Shown: positions 8,093 through 16,653 of the stretch, one piece after another | How the letters are laid out: every line of letters starts with the position of its first letter | How positions within the stretch are numbered: the stretch's first letter is position 1 | Assembly: GCF_000702065.1 (NCBI RefSeq) | Contig: NZ_JNKN01000014.1 | Location: 1 to 49,587, forward strand | Source: Kandleria vitulina DSM 20405 | GTDB taxonomy: Bacteria; Bacillota_I; Bacilli_A; Erysipelotrichales; Coprobacillaceae | Direction: 5' to 3' | DNA: 49,587 nucleotides | Notes under the pieces: generated by a model | What the model saw: the letters and a program-made list of their open reading frames with translations, nothing else | Told to the model about the DNA's origin: nothing | Database searches by the model: none | Translations under genes and position numbers: made by a program

Positions 8093-8577
8093 CTTTAAGA
8101 AAAGAAAAATCACTTACACAAGAAGAGCTTGCTTGTCAGGTAGGTGTTTCTCGTCGCAGTGTTTCTCGCTGGGAAACAGGAAACAATATGCCAGATTTAG
8201 ATATTCTTTTAGAGTTAGCTGATTTTTATGAAGTGGATATTCGTGAACTTTTGGATGGTGAAAGGAGAAGAGATCATATGAATAAAGAGACAGAGGAAAC
8301 TGTTTTAAAGGTTGCGGATTATATGAATGAAGAAACAATAAAAAATATGAGACGTATTCATGTGTGGTTTATTTTAGCGTTAATACTTGATGTGTTTTAT
8401 CTTATTTCACTATTTATTGAACCATCAGATCCAAGTCCAATATTTGAATTTGTTCAGGGATTTTGTGTAGGTGTCTCTATCGCCATGATTTTTATTGGTG
8501 TTCTTATTACCAACAATAAAGAAAATAAATTAATGAACTTCAAGAAACGTATTTTAATGAAATTGAAATCTCAATAA
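8059..8577 (+). CDS. XRE-family regulator with C-terminal membrane segments
   Basis: 172 aa. Residues 6-61 form a classic helix-turn-helix (LRKEKSLTQEELACQVGVSRRSVSRWE, interrupted here: the recognition helix is VSRRSVSRWETG). After a linker, residues ~96-145 contain two hydrophobic helices (WFILALILDVFYLISLFI and a second one near FCVGVSIAMIFIGVL), so the regulator is likely membrane-tethered, a common layout in Firmicutes. SD GAAAGGAGA at good spacing. It is the downstream neighbour of VanZ copy 3 and its own start region is duplicated at 2637. It may regulate the VanZ-like genes (inference). Confidence 0.85.
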   Translation: MDQKKIGLFLKTLRKEKSLTQEELACQVGVSRRSVSRWETGNNMPDLDILLELADFYEVDIRELLDGERRRDHMNKETEETVLKVADYMNEETIKNMRRIHVWFILALILDVFYLISLFIEPSDPSPIFEFVQGFCVGVSIAMIFIGVLITNNKENKLMNFKKRILMKLKSQ

Positions 8578-8603
8578 AGGACATGAAACATGTCCTTTTT
8601 TGC
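8576..8603 (+). terminator. intrinsic terminator
   Basis: Hairpin AAAGGACATG / CATGTCCTTT with a T6 tail, overlapping the XRE stop codon. Confidence 0.85.
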
Positions 8604-8684
8604 TTATTTGTATGTCATTAAAAACAATGAAATTAACGTGTAAATTACAATATTTATTTCTTTTTTAGATAAATTGAAATTACG

Positions 8685-8713
8685 TTGATATTCAAAGAAT
8701 ATTTTGTTATAGT
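8685..8713 (+). promoter_or_regulatory. sigma-A type promoter of OmpA-domain lipoprotein
   Basis: TTGATA (8685-8690) and TATAGT (8708-8713) separated by 17 bases, 30 bases upstream of the ATG at 8743. Confidence 0.65.
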
Positions 8714-8742
8714 GGGGACATTATGAAAAAGGAGAATGATCT

Positions 8743-9924
8743 ATGAATAAAAAAATGTTTTTAGTTGTAGTTAGTTGTCTTTTGTTTTTAACGGCTTGTG
8801 GAAGTTCTTCTAGTAATTCCAAGAAGAAAAGTTCAAGCAGTACGACTGCCTCTAAGAGTGCAGATGATAAGTTTATTGTCAGTGGTTATAAGTTAGGTGT
8901 GATTCCAGAAATCCCAATTCCTGAGATTAAGGGCTTAGGATTGGTTGAAAGTACTGATGCGAAGATTACTCTTGATATGACAAAGTCTCTTTCTTCTGTT
9001 GAAGGTATTACTGTAACACCTGTACGAATTAAGAATGGACAGGTGACTTCTGGTAGTGCCACAGTACAGACAGGAGAAGATGGTGAAGGCCAGTATAGTG
9101 ATGATGAGAAGTCAGTACAGACTGATGGCAGCGGTGCTGGTCAGTACACTGATGGAACAGTTACTATTCAAAGGGCACCAGATGGATCAGGTCAGTATTC
9201 TGATACAAAAAATAAAATCACTATGCAGGTGATCAGTGATGGTTCTGGCCAGTTCAATAATGAAAAAGATGGGATTTCTTTGCAGGTAACAAGTACTGGT
9301 GAGGGATCATACAAGAATGAAGAAAAGGATCAGTCAATTACAGTAGTAGGTGATAAGGCTATCTATAAGCATGGAGATATAGTTATCATGAATAATGGTG
9401 ATGGAACAGGTTCTTATACTGATTCAAGTAAATCATTAATCATTAAAAATGATGGACAAGGAATAGCTACTATCACATTAGGAAGTGAAACAAAGAAAGT
9501 GAAGGCGGATCCTTTAGATGCATATGGCAAGCTTCCTAAGTTAAAGGTTGTTCCAGCCATTCCTGCAGTAGAAGCAAATTCTATTAAGATCACATTGGAT
9601 GCAGGTGTACTTTTTGATGTAGATAAGTACAATATCCGCAAGGATGCTCAAAAAGTGCTGAATGATTTAGCTGGTATTTTAAAGAAGGCGGACATCAAAT
9701 CTTTCCAGATTGATGGCCACACGGATTCAGATGCGAGCGAAGCACACAACCAGACATTATCTGAAAATAGAGCAAATTCTGTTAAGAAGTATTTAGCATC
9801 TCAAGGAGTAAGTGCAACAATTACGACAAAGGGATATGGTGAAAGCAAACCAATTGCTACTAACAAGACCGCTGCAGGAAAGCAGAAAAACCGTCGTGTA
9901 GAAATCACGATTCCAACAGTTTAA
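8743..9924 (+). CDS. lipoprotein with DGSGQY repeats and OmpA-like domain
   Basis: 393 aa. Signal peptide with lipobox LTAC (Cys19), then a Ser/Lys-rich linker. Residues ~105-245 hold about seven degenerate repeats of 15-25 residues built on DGxGQYxD (GEGQYSD, GAGQYTD, GSGQYSD, GSGQFNN, GTGSYTD). The C-terminal ~110 residues are an OmpA/MotB-type peptidoglycan-binding domain (DGHTDSDA, LSENRANSVKKYL, KGYGESKPIA, NRRVEI). That domain is best known from Gram-negative envelopes; as a lipoprotein in a Gram-positive it would link membrane to wall peptidoglycan (inference). Clear SD (AAAGGAG) and own promoter and terminator, so monocistronic. Confidence 0.85.
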   Translation: MNKKMFLVVVSCLLFLTACGSSSSNSKKKSSSSTTASKSADDKFIVSGYKLGVIPEIPIPEIKGLGLVESTDAKITLDMTKSLSSVEGITVTPVRIKNGQVTSGSATVQTGEDGEGQYSDDEKSVQTDGSGAGQYTDGTVTIQRAPDGSGQYSDTKNKITMQVISDGSGQFNNEKDGISLQVTSTGEGSYKNEEKDQSITVVGDKAIYKHGDIVIMNNGDGTGSYTDSSKSLIIKNDGQGIATITLGSETKKVKADPLDAYGKLPKLKVVPAIPAVEANSIKITLDAGVLFDVDKYNIRKDAQKVLNDLAGILKKADIKSFQIDGHTDSDASEAHNQTLSENRANSVKKYLASQGVSATITTKGYGESKPIATNKTAAGKQKNRRVEITIPTV

Positions 9925-9931
9925 TAGGCAT

Positions 9932-9966
9932 TAAAAATACCAGCAAAATAATGCTGGTATTTTTAA
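9932..9966 (+). terminator. intrinsic terminator
   Basis: Perfect hairpin AAAAATACCAGCA / TGCTGGTATTTTT after the lipoprotein gene. Confidence 0.9.
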
Positions 9967-10067
9967 ATTCAAAGCTTATTTTTTAAGGTGCTCTGTTTTT
10001 TACGATAATACGACTTTCTGCATGTAAAATGGAAAATGATTGAAAAATCAGATATGGAGGAAAATGT

Positions 10068-11072
10068 ATGGATAACAATCAGTTTAACTCTAACAATAAT
10101 TCTAATGGTAGCTATAATGCTTCACAGGCAGGAAGCTACAATGCTAATTCTCAGCAGAACAATGCTTATCAGTATGATCAGCAGAATCCCTATAGCAATA
10201 ATGGGGGAAATATTCCACCACAAGGCAATATGCCATTTTATAAGACTACCAAAGGCATTATTGCGATTGCTCTTTCATTAGTTCTTATACTTGGTTTAGT
10301 CTATTGGGGATTTAACAACTTCATTGGATATACAAGAATTGATCTTGCCAAGAATGTTTCATTAAAGTTATCAGGTGAATCTGGAACGGCAACTTTAAGT
10401 AGTTCCAATGTAAGAAATAATGTAGACTACGATAAATCAAATGAGAAATTAAAGACATTTGTCAATAGCATCAGATATTCAGTAAGCAAAAATATGGCCA
10501 TTAAAAACGGTGATAAAGTCAAAGTCACAGTTGTATATAGTGAATCTCTTGCAAAAGAATGCAAAGTCAAAGTGACAAATGCAGAAAAAGAAATCACTAT
10601 ATCAGGCTTAGGTGAAAAATTTGAAGATGGCAGCAAGGTCTCTAGTACAATTGCGAATAAGATGAAAAGTGATGCGGATGAAAAAATGAAACAGATGGTC
10701 ACTTTGATTGATAGTACAACATGGCAGGTTACACCAACATATCATTCCATGTATCTTCTAAAATCATCTACAGATAAAGATTACGTTGTGGCAGTATATG
10801 ATTTAACATTATTGTATAAAGCTACAAACAGAAGTGTTCATTATTATGCCTATACCTACACTACAACAGGAGTGCATACAAACTATGAAAACACTTCAAA
10901 AGTATGGAATGGAAACACGTCAGTGCGTATTATTGGAAACAATCTTTATGGATATGGAAACTTCTTACAGACTACAGATCATATATTGATCTCTGATGCT
11001 TCTATGATTGAATCTAATATCACAAACTATTCACTCTTTAGAGGAAGAACAGTAAGTAAGATTAACGCTTAA
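10068..11072 (+). CDS. single-pass membrane protein with N/Q-rich tail and 'IDLAKN' ectodomain
   Basis: 334 aa. Residues 1-60 are low-complexity Asn/Gln/Ser/Tyr/Gly, predicted cytoplasmic. One membrane helix follows at about 65-87 (IIAIALSLVLILGLVYW). The ectodomain starts TRIDLAKNVSLKLSGESG and includes VDYDKSN and NGDKVKVTVVYS. A related ectodomain (NIDLAKNINLSYKGISG, VEYDKSN, NGDSVTVTTVYN) is found in the zinc-ribbon protein at 24361, so the domain is mobile between N-terminal modules. I know no function for it. Good SD (ATGGAGG). The gene stands alone between terminators. Confidence 0.75.
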   Translation: MDNNQFNSNNNSNGSYNASQAGSYNANSQQNNAYQYDQQNPYSNNGGNIPPQGNMPFYKTTKGIIAIALSLVLILGLVYWGFNNFIGYTRIDLAKNVSLKLSGESGTATLSSSNVRNNVDYDKSNEKLKTFVNSIRYSVSKNMAIKNGDKVKVTVVYSESLAKECKVKVTNAEKEITISGLGEKFEDGSKVSSTIANKMKSDADEKMKQMVTLIDSTTWQVTPTYHSMYLLKSSTDKDYVVAVYDLTLLYKATNRSVHYYAYTYTTTGVHTNYENTSKVWNGNTSVRIIGNNLYGYGNFLQTTDHILISDASMIESNITNYSLFRGRTVSKINA

Positions 11073-11074
11073 CG

Positions 11075-11108
11075 AAAAATACCGATTTATTCGGTATTTT
11101 TTTATTTA
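11075..11108 (+). terminator. intrinsic terminator
   Basis: Hairpin AAAAATACCGA / TCGGTATTTTT with continuing T-run after the 10068 gene. Confidence 0.85.
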
Positions 11109-11227
11109 TTTATATATTTTACTTGTATAAGACTGTCGCCATATAATGCCTTTTTATATTTTACTATTGTAAGACGTTAAGTATGTATAATATAGGTGAT
11201 GATATATTATAATAAAGGAGATCATAC

Positions 11228-11737
11228 ATGGGAGTGATAAGAGGCATAATCAATAAATATCAAATGAGAAAAAGACCAATATCGTATTTACGCTCATTAG
11301 GAGCTCACATAGGAGAAGGCTGTGAAATCTATCCTTCCGCAAACTTTATGGAACCCTATTTAATAAGTTTAGGAAACAATGTGAGAATCAATGAGGGTGT
11401 TCAGTTTGTTACTCATGATGGTGGCGTATGGGTCATCAGAAATAAATATAGAAAATATAAGAATGTCGATCTCTTTGGAAAAATTAAAGTAGGTGACAAT
11501 GTCCATATTGGTACCAATGCAGTTATTATGCCAGGGGTATCCATTGGAAACAACTGTATCATTGGTGTAGGATCCATTGTCACAAAAGACATTCCTGATG
11601 GCTCAATTGCAGTAGGCGTTCCTGCTCGTGTCATTGAAGATGTTAATGAATATCTAGATAAAAACAAAGAGAAATTCATTAATACAAAACAATTATCCAA
11701 TGAAGACAAGAAAGATTATCTGATGGAACATCTGTAG
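11228..11737 (+). CDS. hexapeptide-repeat acyltransferase
   Basis: 169 aa. It shows the left-handed beta-helix hexapeptide pattern (LISLGNNVRINEG, VGDNVHIGTNAVIMPGVSIGNN, then IGVGSIVTKDIPDGSIAVGVPARVI), typical of CoA-dependent O-acetyltransferases such as the maltose/WcaF/NodL-like group; the catalytic His is probably in FVTHDGGVW. Acceptor unknown; genes like this often modify surface polysaccharide. Strong SD (AAAGGAGATC). Monocistronic: its terminator overlaps the 3' end of the coding sequence. Confidence 0.88.
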   Translation: MGVIRGIINKYQMRKRPISYLRSLGAHIGEGCEIYPSANFMEPYLISLGNNVRINEGVQFVTHDGGVWVIRNKYRKYKNVDLFGKIKVGDNVHIGTNAVIMPGVSIGNNCIIGVGSIVTKDIPDGSIAVGVPARVIEDVNEYLDKNKEKFINTKQLSNEDKKDYLMEHL

Positions 11738-11754
11738 ATGTTCCATCTTTTTTA
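11721..11754 (+). terminator. intrinsic terminator overlapping CDS end
   Basis: Hairpin GATGGAACATCT / AGATGTTCCATC with T6 tail. The 5' arm encodes the last residues of the acyltransferase. Confidence 0.85.
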
Positions 11755-11867
11755 TGCAAAAGTCACATTTTGATACATAAATTTTTGCTTCAAAAATAGT
11801 TCGGTTATAAGAAAGTCAAACAGTTTTAATATCAAAATACTTGTGTTATATATAAGTAAGAAACAGC

Positions 11868-11972
11868 TTTCATGCGTTTTTTTCATTTATTGCATGAAAA
11901 TCTGGAAGGAGGAGTAAACAACTTAAAGATCATTCATCTGCAATATTAATAAAAAGAATAGGAGAAATATTT
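11868..11972 (+). promoter_or_regulatory. structured 5' UTR of adhesin with orphan SD
   Basis: A hairpin (TTTCATGC at 11868 pairing with GCATGAAA near 11900) is followed by GGAAGGAGGAG (11904-11914), a near-perfect anti-16S match with no start codon at translation distance. The real SD (AGGAG) and ATG of the adhesin are about 55 bases further on. Such orphan SDs are known as mRNA-stabilising sites (STAB-SD) in some Bacillus transcripts; the role here is inferred. Confidence 0.4.
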
Positions 11973-14477
11973 ATGAATAAGAAGCTGAAAATTATTTTTG
12001 TTTCACTTATTGCGATATTGATGACTATTGGAAATGTGACAGCTGCTAAGGCCGCTGATGCAACAGAAAAGACTGATATTAAGATTACTGATTTTACCAT
12101 TACAGATTACTATGAGAAAGAAAAAGATAGCTATGCCTACAATGAAACGCTAAGACTTCACTTGACTTGGGATGCAAGTGCTTATGGTGATGATCTCAAG
12201 GAAGGCGATTATTTTAATGTCACTCTTCCTGATAACTTCAAGTTCCCAGTAGGACATAGCGCTACACATTTTGATGTATTGTCACCAGATGGAGCAGTTG
12301 TCGCTAAGGCAGTTGTCAGTCCTGGAGAAAAGAATGGTGGAAGTGTGAAAGTGACTTTTACTGATTATGTAAATAATCATCAAAATATTAAAGGAACATT
12401 AAACCTTCAAGCGACTTTCTCTGATGTAACACATAATGAAGAAAACACATTTAAAGTATTGGTAGGTACTAACACTTATACAACCAATGTCAATGTCTCT
12501 GGACCAGTTGGTATTAATGATGAATTTGTAGCTAAATGGGGACAGGCCATCGATACAGATGAAAATGCAGTACAATGGATTGTGCGTATTAATCATATGA
12601 AAAACAATCTAGAAAATGTTGTTATTACAGATAGGCTGTCTGCAGATAATGATGATATCGGTAGTATGAAATACATACGAGATTCATTTAAGATGTGGGA
12701 AGTCACATACCATGAAAATGGTGGCGTTGTTGATTGGGGAGAGCCTATCTCATTAACCGATAGAGTTACATTTGAAAACAATGATACAGAGTTCACTATT
12801 AATCTAAAAGATCTCAACTTAGGAAACAAACAGTATCGTCTTGAATATAAGACAACTTATGAACCAGGTAAGAGACTTAGAAATAATGTGGAATTAGAAA
12901 CTACTGAAAAGACAAAACATACAACTAGCTCATACAAGGATGCTTCATCTTCAGGTACAGGTCAGGGAGATCTTAACAATAAGATCAAGATTGTAAAAGT
13001 AGATGCGGATGATAATGAATCAAAATTAGCAGGGGCAAAATTCAAGCTTACACGTGTATCAGATGGCAAAGAATACGAATTTACAACTGATGCACAAGGT
13101 GAAGCAGTCTCTGAAAAGCTTGTCGCTGGTGAATATAAGATTAAAGAAATAACTGCGCCGGTAGGCTATGAACTTGATTCAAAGGAGTATAGTGTCACAG
13201 TAAAAGATGGAGAAGCTACTATTCAAACTGTTACCAATGTACCATTGAAAATCAATATTCCAGTAGAAAAGAAATGGATAGGCAAACAGGCAGATTCAAT
13301 AACTGTACATTTGTATGCTGATGGAAAAGATACAGGAAAGACAGTCGTATTAAATGCGGATAATAACTGGAAAGATGAATTCAAGGATGTTCGTCAATAT
13401 GATACATCAGGCAATGAAATTGAATACACAGTCAAGGAAGATAAGCTTGAAAACTATTCTTCAAAGGTAACAAAGGACAGCAACGGTGGATTCATCATCA
13501 CGAACACAAACACTGAAACAATCGATATTCCAGTTACTAAGACATGGGTAGGAAAACCAACTGACTCTGTCACAGTGAAATTACTTGCAGATGGCAAGGA
13601 TAGTGGAAAGACTTTGACACTTACTGAATCAGATAACTGGAAAGGTACTTTTGAGAAACTCAATAAGTATGATGAAAAAGATGGTCATGAAGTCAACTAC
13701 ACTATTGAAGAAGTAGAAATCAATGGCTATACAACAGGTATTTCTGGCAGTGCTGAAAATGGATTTACAATTACCAACACAATCTCAGGAAAGGTATCCA
13801 TTCCAGTTACTAAGATATGGAAAGGTGAAGCAGCCAGTGAAGTACAGATTATACTTTATGCAAATGGAGAAGAAGTAGAAACTAAGACATTATCAAAAGA
13901 TAATGATTGGCAGTATACCTTCAAAGATCTTGAAAAATATCAGGATGGAAAAGAAATCACTTATACAGTAGAAGAAAAAGAAGTAGCAGGATATACTTCA
14001 TCAAAAACAGGAGATATTGAAAGTGGTATTATCTTCACTAATACAAAAACTGGAAAGACTATTGTAGAAGGTAAGAAAGTATGGAACGACAAAGATAACC
14101 AGAGCGGTAAACGACCAGAAGAAATTACGGTCAACTTACTCGCAAATGGAAAAGTTGTTCAAAGTGCAACTGTATCAGAAAAACTAAACTGGCAGTTCTC
14201 ATTTGAAAATCTTGATAAGTATGATGAAGAAGGACAAGAAATCACTTATTCAGTTAATGAAGAAGAAGTAGAAGACTATTCTTCTAGAATAACTGGAGAT
14301 ACAAAAAATGGATTTACAATCACTAATACTTATCAAGGAGAAGAAACACCTACAAAAACAATAAAAGTTGTAAAAACAGGTGATGAAACAAAACTAATGA
14401 AATTAACTCTATCAGCAGTTCTCTCATTAGCAGTATTAATATTTATTGTCTTAATGAAATACACAATGAAATTCTAA
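11973..14477 (+). CDS. Cna-B repeat surface adhesin with variant sorting signal
   Basis: 834 aa. Signal peptide to about residue 27 (TAAKA-ADA). Residues ~30-320 look like a collagen/fibrinogen-binding type adhesin head with Ig-like folds. Next is a SpaA/Cna-B type domain (~331-422, with KIVKVD and APVGYELD), then four Cna-B repeats (~424-800), each opening with a Lys-Trp stretch (VEKKWIGK, VTKTWVGK, VTKIWKGE, GKKVWNDK) and ending in TITNT-like strands, consistent with intramolecular isopeptide domains. The C-terminus has VVKTGDETKLMK, a hydrophobic helix and a basic tail: a cell-wall sorting signal in which VKTGD replaces LPxTG. SD AGGAG before the ATG. Ligand unknown. Confidence 0.85.
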   Translation: MNKKLKIIFVSLIAILMTIGNVTAAKAADATEKTDIKITDFTITDYYEKEKDSYAYNETLRLHLTWDASAYGDDLKEGDYFNVTLPDNFKFPVGHSATHFDVLSPDGAVVAKAVVSPGEKNGGSVKVTFTDYVNNHQNIKGTLNLQATFSDVTHNEENTFKVLVGTNTYTTNVNVSGPVGINDEFVAKWGQAIDTDENAVQWIVRINHMKNNLENVVITDRLSADNDDIGSMKYIRDSFKMWEVTYHENGGVVDWGEPISLTDRVTFENNDTEFTINLKDLNLGNKQYRLEYKTTYEPGKRLRNNVELETTEKTKHTTSSYKDASSSGTGQGDLNNKIKIVKVDADDNESKLAGAKFKLTRVSDGKEYEFTTDAQGEAVSEKLVAGEYKIKEITAPVGYELDSKEYSVTVKDGEATIQTVTNVPLKINIPVEKKWIGKQADSITVHLYADGKDTGKTVVLNADNNWKDEFKDVRQYDTSGNEIEYTVKEDKLENYSSKVTKDSNGGFIITNTNTETIDIPVTKTWVGKPTDSVTVKLLADGKDSGKTLTLTESDNWKGTFEKLNKYDEKDGHEVNYTIEEVEINGYTTGISGSAENGFTITNTISGKVSIPVTKIWKGEAASEVQIILYANGEEVETKTLSKDNDWQYTFKDLEKYQDGKEITYTVEEKEVAGYTSSKTGDIESGIIFTNTKTGKTIVEGKKVWNDKDNQSGKRPEEITVNLLANGKVVQSATVSEKLNWQFSFENLDKYDEEGQEITYSVNEEEVEDYSSRITGDTKNGFTITNTYQGEETPTKTIKVVKTGDETKLMKLTLSAVLSLAVLIFIVLMKYTMKF

Positions 14478-14516
14478 TCACATTAAGTAAAGTCCTTCAC
14501 GAAAAGGGGGCATTCA

Positions 14517-14894
14517 ATGCCAAAGGATTTAACCGGTGATCTTCTATTTCTACGTAGAAAATTACCAAATGAAAAAGAACTCATTGTCTTTTGCAAAATG
14601 CATGGTTTATCAACCATTGGTACAAAAGAAGATTTAGAAAAACGCATCGTCTATTATCTGAAGACAGGAAGACGTATAGATCCTATCATAGATGAAGAGC
14701 CAGATATAAGTGAAATCAACTTCAGTGAAAAGCTAGGAGAGAACTTTACACTAGAAGATAAGAACCGAGATTTCTTTAGAGAATATGTTGGTGAAAACTT
14801 TGATGAAGAGTTTATTAAATGGCTTGACGAAAATCCAGATAGTACCTATGAGGATGCATTGAATAAGTATTTAGAATTTAAGAAAAAACAATAA
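14517..14894 (+). CDS. SAP-domain protein, 125 aa
   Basis: The N-terminal half contains a SAP-like helix-loop-helix (LPNEKELIVFCKMHGLS, then GTKEDLEKRIVYYLKTG), a fold associated with DNA or RNA binding. The acidic C-terminal half (DEEFIKWLDENPDSTYEDAL) resembles the partner domain found with SAP in many small Firmicute proteins. Strong SD (AAGGGGGC). The gap to the adhesin stop is 39 bases with no terminator, so the two may be co-transcribed. Function unknown. Confidence 0.7.
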   Translation: MPKDLTGDLLFLRRKLPNEKELIVFCKMHGLSTIGTKEDLEKRIVYYLKTGRRIDPIIDEEPDISEINFSEKLGENFTLEDKNRDFFREYVGENFDEEFIKWLDENPDSTYEDALNKYLEFKKKQ

Positions 14895-14918
14895 TGTTTA
14901 TAACTTGTAATCCACTTT

Positions 14919-14948
14919 AAAGGGATCAGTTAAACCTGATCCCTTTTC
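14919..14948 (+). terminator. intrinsic terminator
   Basis: Hairpin AAAGGGATCAG / CTGATCCCTTT plus T-run after the SAP gene; works in either direction and overlaps the end of the IS30 remnant on the other strand. Confidence 0.8.
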
Positions 14949-15123
14949 TCATAAAGCTTCTGGGCTATGTATGGAAGATATTCTTCACCGATACTGTTTC
15001 TATGTAATTCACGTGATACGGTAGATTTATCTCTATTTAAAATATTGGCTATTTCAGTAACAGTAAGACCTAATACATTATACATTCACGTTCAATTAGT
15101 GTAAGATGTTTATAGTGGCTCAT
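14930..15123 (-). pseudogene. IS30-family transposase N-terminal remnant, frameshifted
   Basis: On the minus strand a good SD (AGGAGGA) and ATG at 15123 open MSHYKHLTLIERE, which breaks at a TAG after about 17 codons. A shifted frame continues GLTVTEIANILNRDKSTVSRE and ends IAQKLYEKRDQV-stop. This is the helix-turn-helix start of an IS30-type transposase; the catalytic DDE part is missing. The flanking GTTGCACTTAGATTATAAA-like bases at 15194-15212 may be the old terminal repeat. This remnant accounts for most of the 440-base gap between the SAP gene and the next gene. Confidence 0.8.
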
Positions 15124-15335
15124 AGAATAATCCTCCTTTATGATTTGTATTCCCAAGCACATTATAAAACGGATTTTCTATGAGTTACTTTTTTGTTGCA
15201 CTTAGATTATAAATTCAAGAATCAAAAAGTAATGAAAAAATATTTTTTAAAACGCTTTCATTTACTATTGAAAAAAATAGTAAAATAGAGGTAAAATAAA
15301 GATATATTGAAATAGTTACTAAGGGGGTCATAAAA

Positions 15336-15977
15336 ATGAAATATTTCAAAACAATTATATGTTTGTTTTTATCTCTTGCATTCCTAGCGACACCGGTAAC
15401 AGCTGCTAATAGTATTCAAAGACGAGGAAGAGTTATTTCTGCTTATTCAAGAGGAAAGAAAATTACCGGTGATACTATTAGATTGAAAAATACTTTTACT
15501 GGGGTAGGAAATAATCTCGCGACAATCAAGGATATCAATTCGGGTGTACCTTTAACTAAAGTATTCTCTTCAAAGAAAATTAATAATACGACAAAGTATT
15601 CATTAGGACAGTTTAAATTATTAACAAGATTACAGGAAATCAGATCTGATAGTGGTAAGTTCTACACTGACATGATGATAACTTGGGAAGTTAATAATCT
15701 TATGTCTAAGAATGTCTACCTTCTTGTTTATGATAAAGTGACAGAAGAGTGGTCAATTGTTAAACCTGAATCTGTTGATTTAGCAAATAAAACAATTACT
15801 GCAAAATTTGCTCATATGTCCGTTGTTGGTGTTCTTTATGTTTCTTCAAATAAATCTGTTAATAATAATGTAAAAACAGGAGATGATACAAATGTTGTTA
15901 TGTATATTCTCCTTGCTACTATTTCTCTTTTGGCTTTAATTTCCGTCTTTATCTTCCGTAAACATAGTAAACTTTAA
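15336..15977 (+). CDS. small anchored surface protein
   Basis: 213 aa. Signal peptide cleaved near AAN (about residue 24). The body is of unknown type, with a beta-rich segment (MMITWEVNNLMSKNVYLLVYD; TAKFAHMSVVGVLYV). The C-terminus has NVKTGDDTNVVMY, a hydrophobic helix (ILLATISLLALISVFIF) and RKHSKL, so it carries the same VKTGD-type anchor as the adhesin at 11973. SD AAGGGGGTC. Not recognised beyond the anchor; monocistronic with its own terminator. Confidence 0.75.
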   Translation: MKYFKTIICLFLSLAFLATPVTAANSIQRRGRVISAYSRGKKITGDTIRLKNTFTGVGNNLATIKDINSGVPLTKVFSSKKINNTTKYSLGQFKLLTRLQEIRSDSGKFYTDMMITWEVNNLMSKNVYLLVYDKVTEEWSIVKPESVDLANKTITAKFAHMSVVGVLYVSSNKSVNNNVKTGDDTNVVMYILLATISLLALISVFIFRKHSKL

Positions 15978-16004
15978 AAAGTGGTTGATAAACCACTTTT
16001 TTAG
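15976..16004 (+). terminator. intrinsic terminator
   Basis: Hairpin AAAAAGTGGTT / AACCACTTTTTT at the 15336 gene stop. Confidence 0.85.
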
Positions 16005-16171
16005 TAGCTTCTAATCTTTAAACTCATTCAAAAATATATTTTTAATATGTAATTTAAACAATAGAATAATTTTTTTAGAATATACTGAATTATTAGATAA
16101 AAATATGTAAGTTTAGTACAATATGATTAAGAAAGATCATTACATTTGAGTTTTAGGAGAGGAGAAGAATT

Positions 16172-16600
16172 ATGAAGAGATTGGTATCAATTGCAGTATG
16201 TTTTATTACAATAATATCTATAGCAATAACAAACATTAATGCAAAGACTACAACAGTATATTATGGATTCTATGGATCAGAAACGACTGTATTTAAGAAG
16301 AAAGGCAATAAGCTTACTGTAAAAGTCAGAAGTCCGATTGATTACTATAAGAAGAATCGTTTGTTTACAGGGAAGACTAAAGGTAAGAAAAAGACATTTA
16401 AGTTAAGTAAGAAAATCAAATATTATAGTGCTGAAGTAGATAATCATATGCGTCTATATAATCCAAAATCAGTAAAAAAAGGATCACTAAAAAAAATAAA
16501 AAACTCTATAAAAGATGCACAAAATGATTATGGTGAGTGCTATATCATTTTGGTTGTTAAGAACGGTGTAGCTACAAAAGTGGTTTGCTGTTTCTCATAA
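16172..16600 (+). CDS. small Lys/Tyr-rich secreted protein (family member A)
   Basis: 142 aa with signal peptide cleaved after NINA (about residue 24). The mature part is very basic with recurring blocks: FKKKGNKLTVKV, DYYKKN, FKLSKKIKYY and a C-terminal LVVKNGVATKVV. The same blocks in the same order occur in the genes at 18958 and 28234, in the pseudogene at 27629 and more weakly at 25898. I know no described family with this pattern. SD GGAGAGGAG. It converges on the hydrolase-like gene at 16648 across a shared terminator. Confidence 0.75.
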   Translation: MKRLVSIAVCFITIISIAITNINAKTTTVYYGFYGSETTVFKKKGNKLTVKVRSPIDYYKKNRLFTGKTKGKKKTFKLSKKIKYYSAEVDNHMRLYNPKSVKKGSLKKIKNSIKDAQNDYGECYIILVVKNGVATKVVCCFS

Positions 16601-16653
16601 AAAGATAACACAAAAAAGATATGGGGTGGGCCCATATCTTTTTCGTGTTATTT
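16601..16653. terminator. bidirectional terminator
   Basis: Long hairpin with arms AACACAAAAAAGATATGGG and CCCATATCTTTTTCGTGTT (a few unpaired bases), A-rich on one side and T-rich on the other, between convergent genes. Confidence 0.85.

Noticed and set aside
10036-10281. 81-aa frame overlapping the start of the 10068 gene
   Set aside because: Out-of-frame reading of the N/Q-rich repeat; the 10068 gene has the SD and a coherent membrane protein.
11413-11709. 98-aa antisense frame in the acyltransferase
   Set aside because: No SD; mirrors the sense hexapeptide codons.
8743-14400. CRISPR array suggested by repeated DNA in the lipoprotein and adhesin genes
   Set aside because: The repeats are coding, of variable length and diverged; no identical short repeats with unique spacers anywhere in the window.
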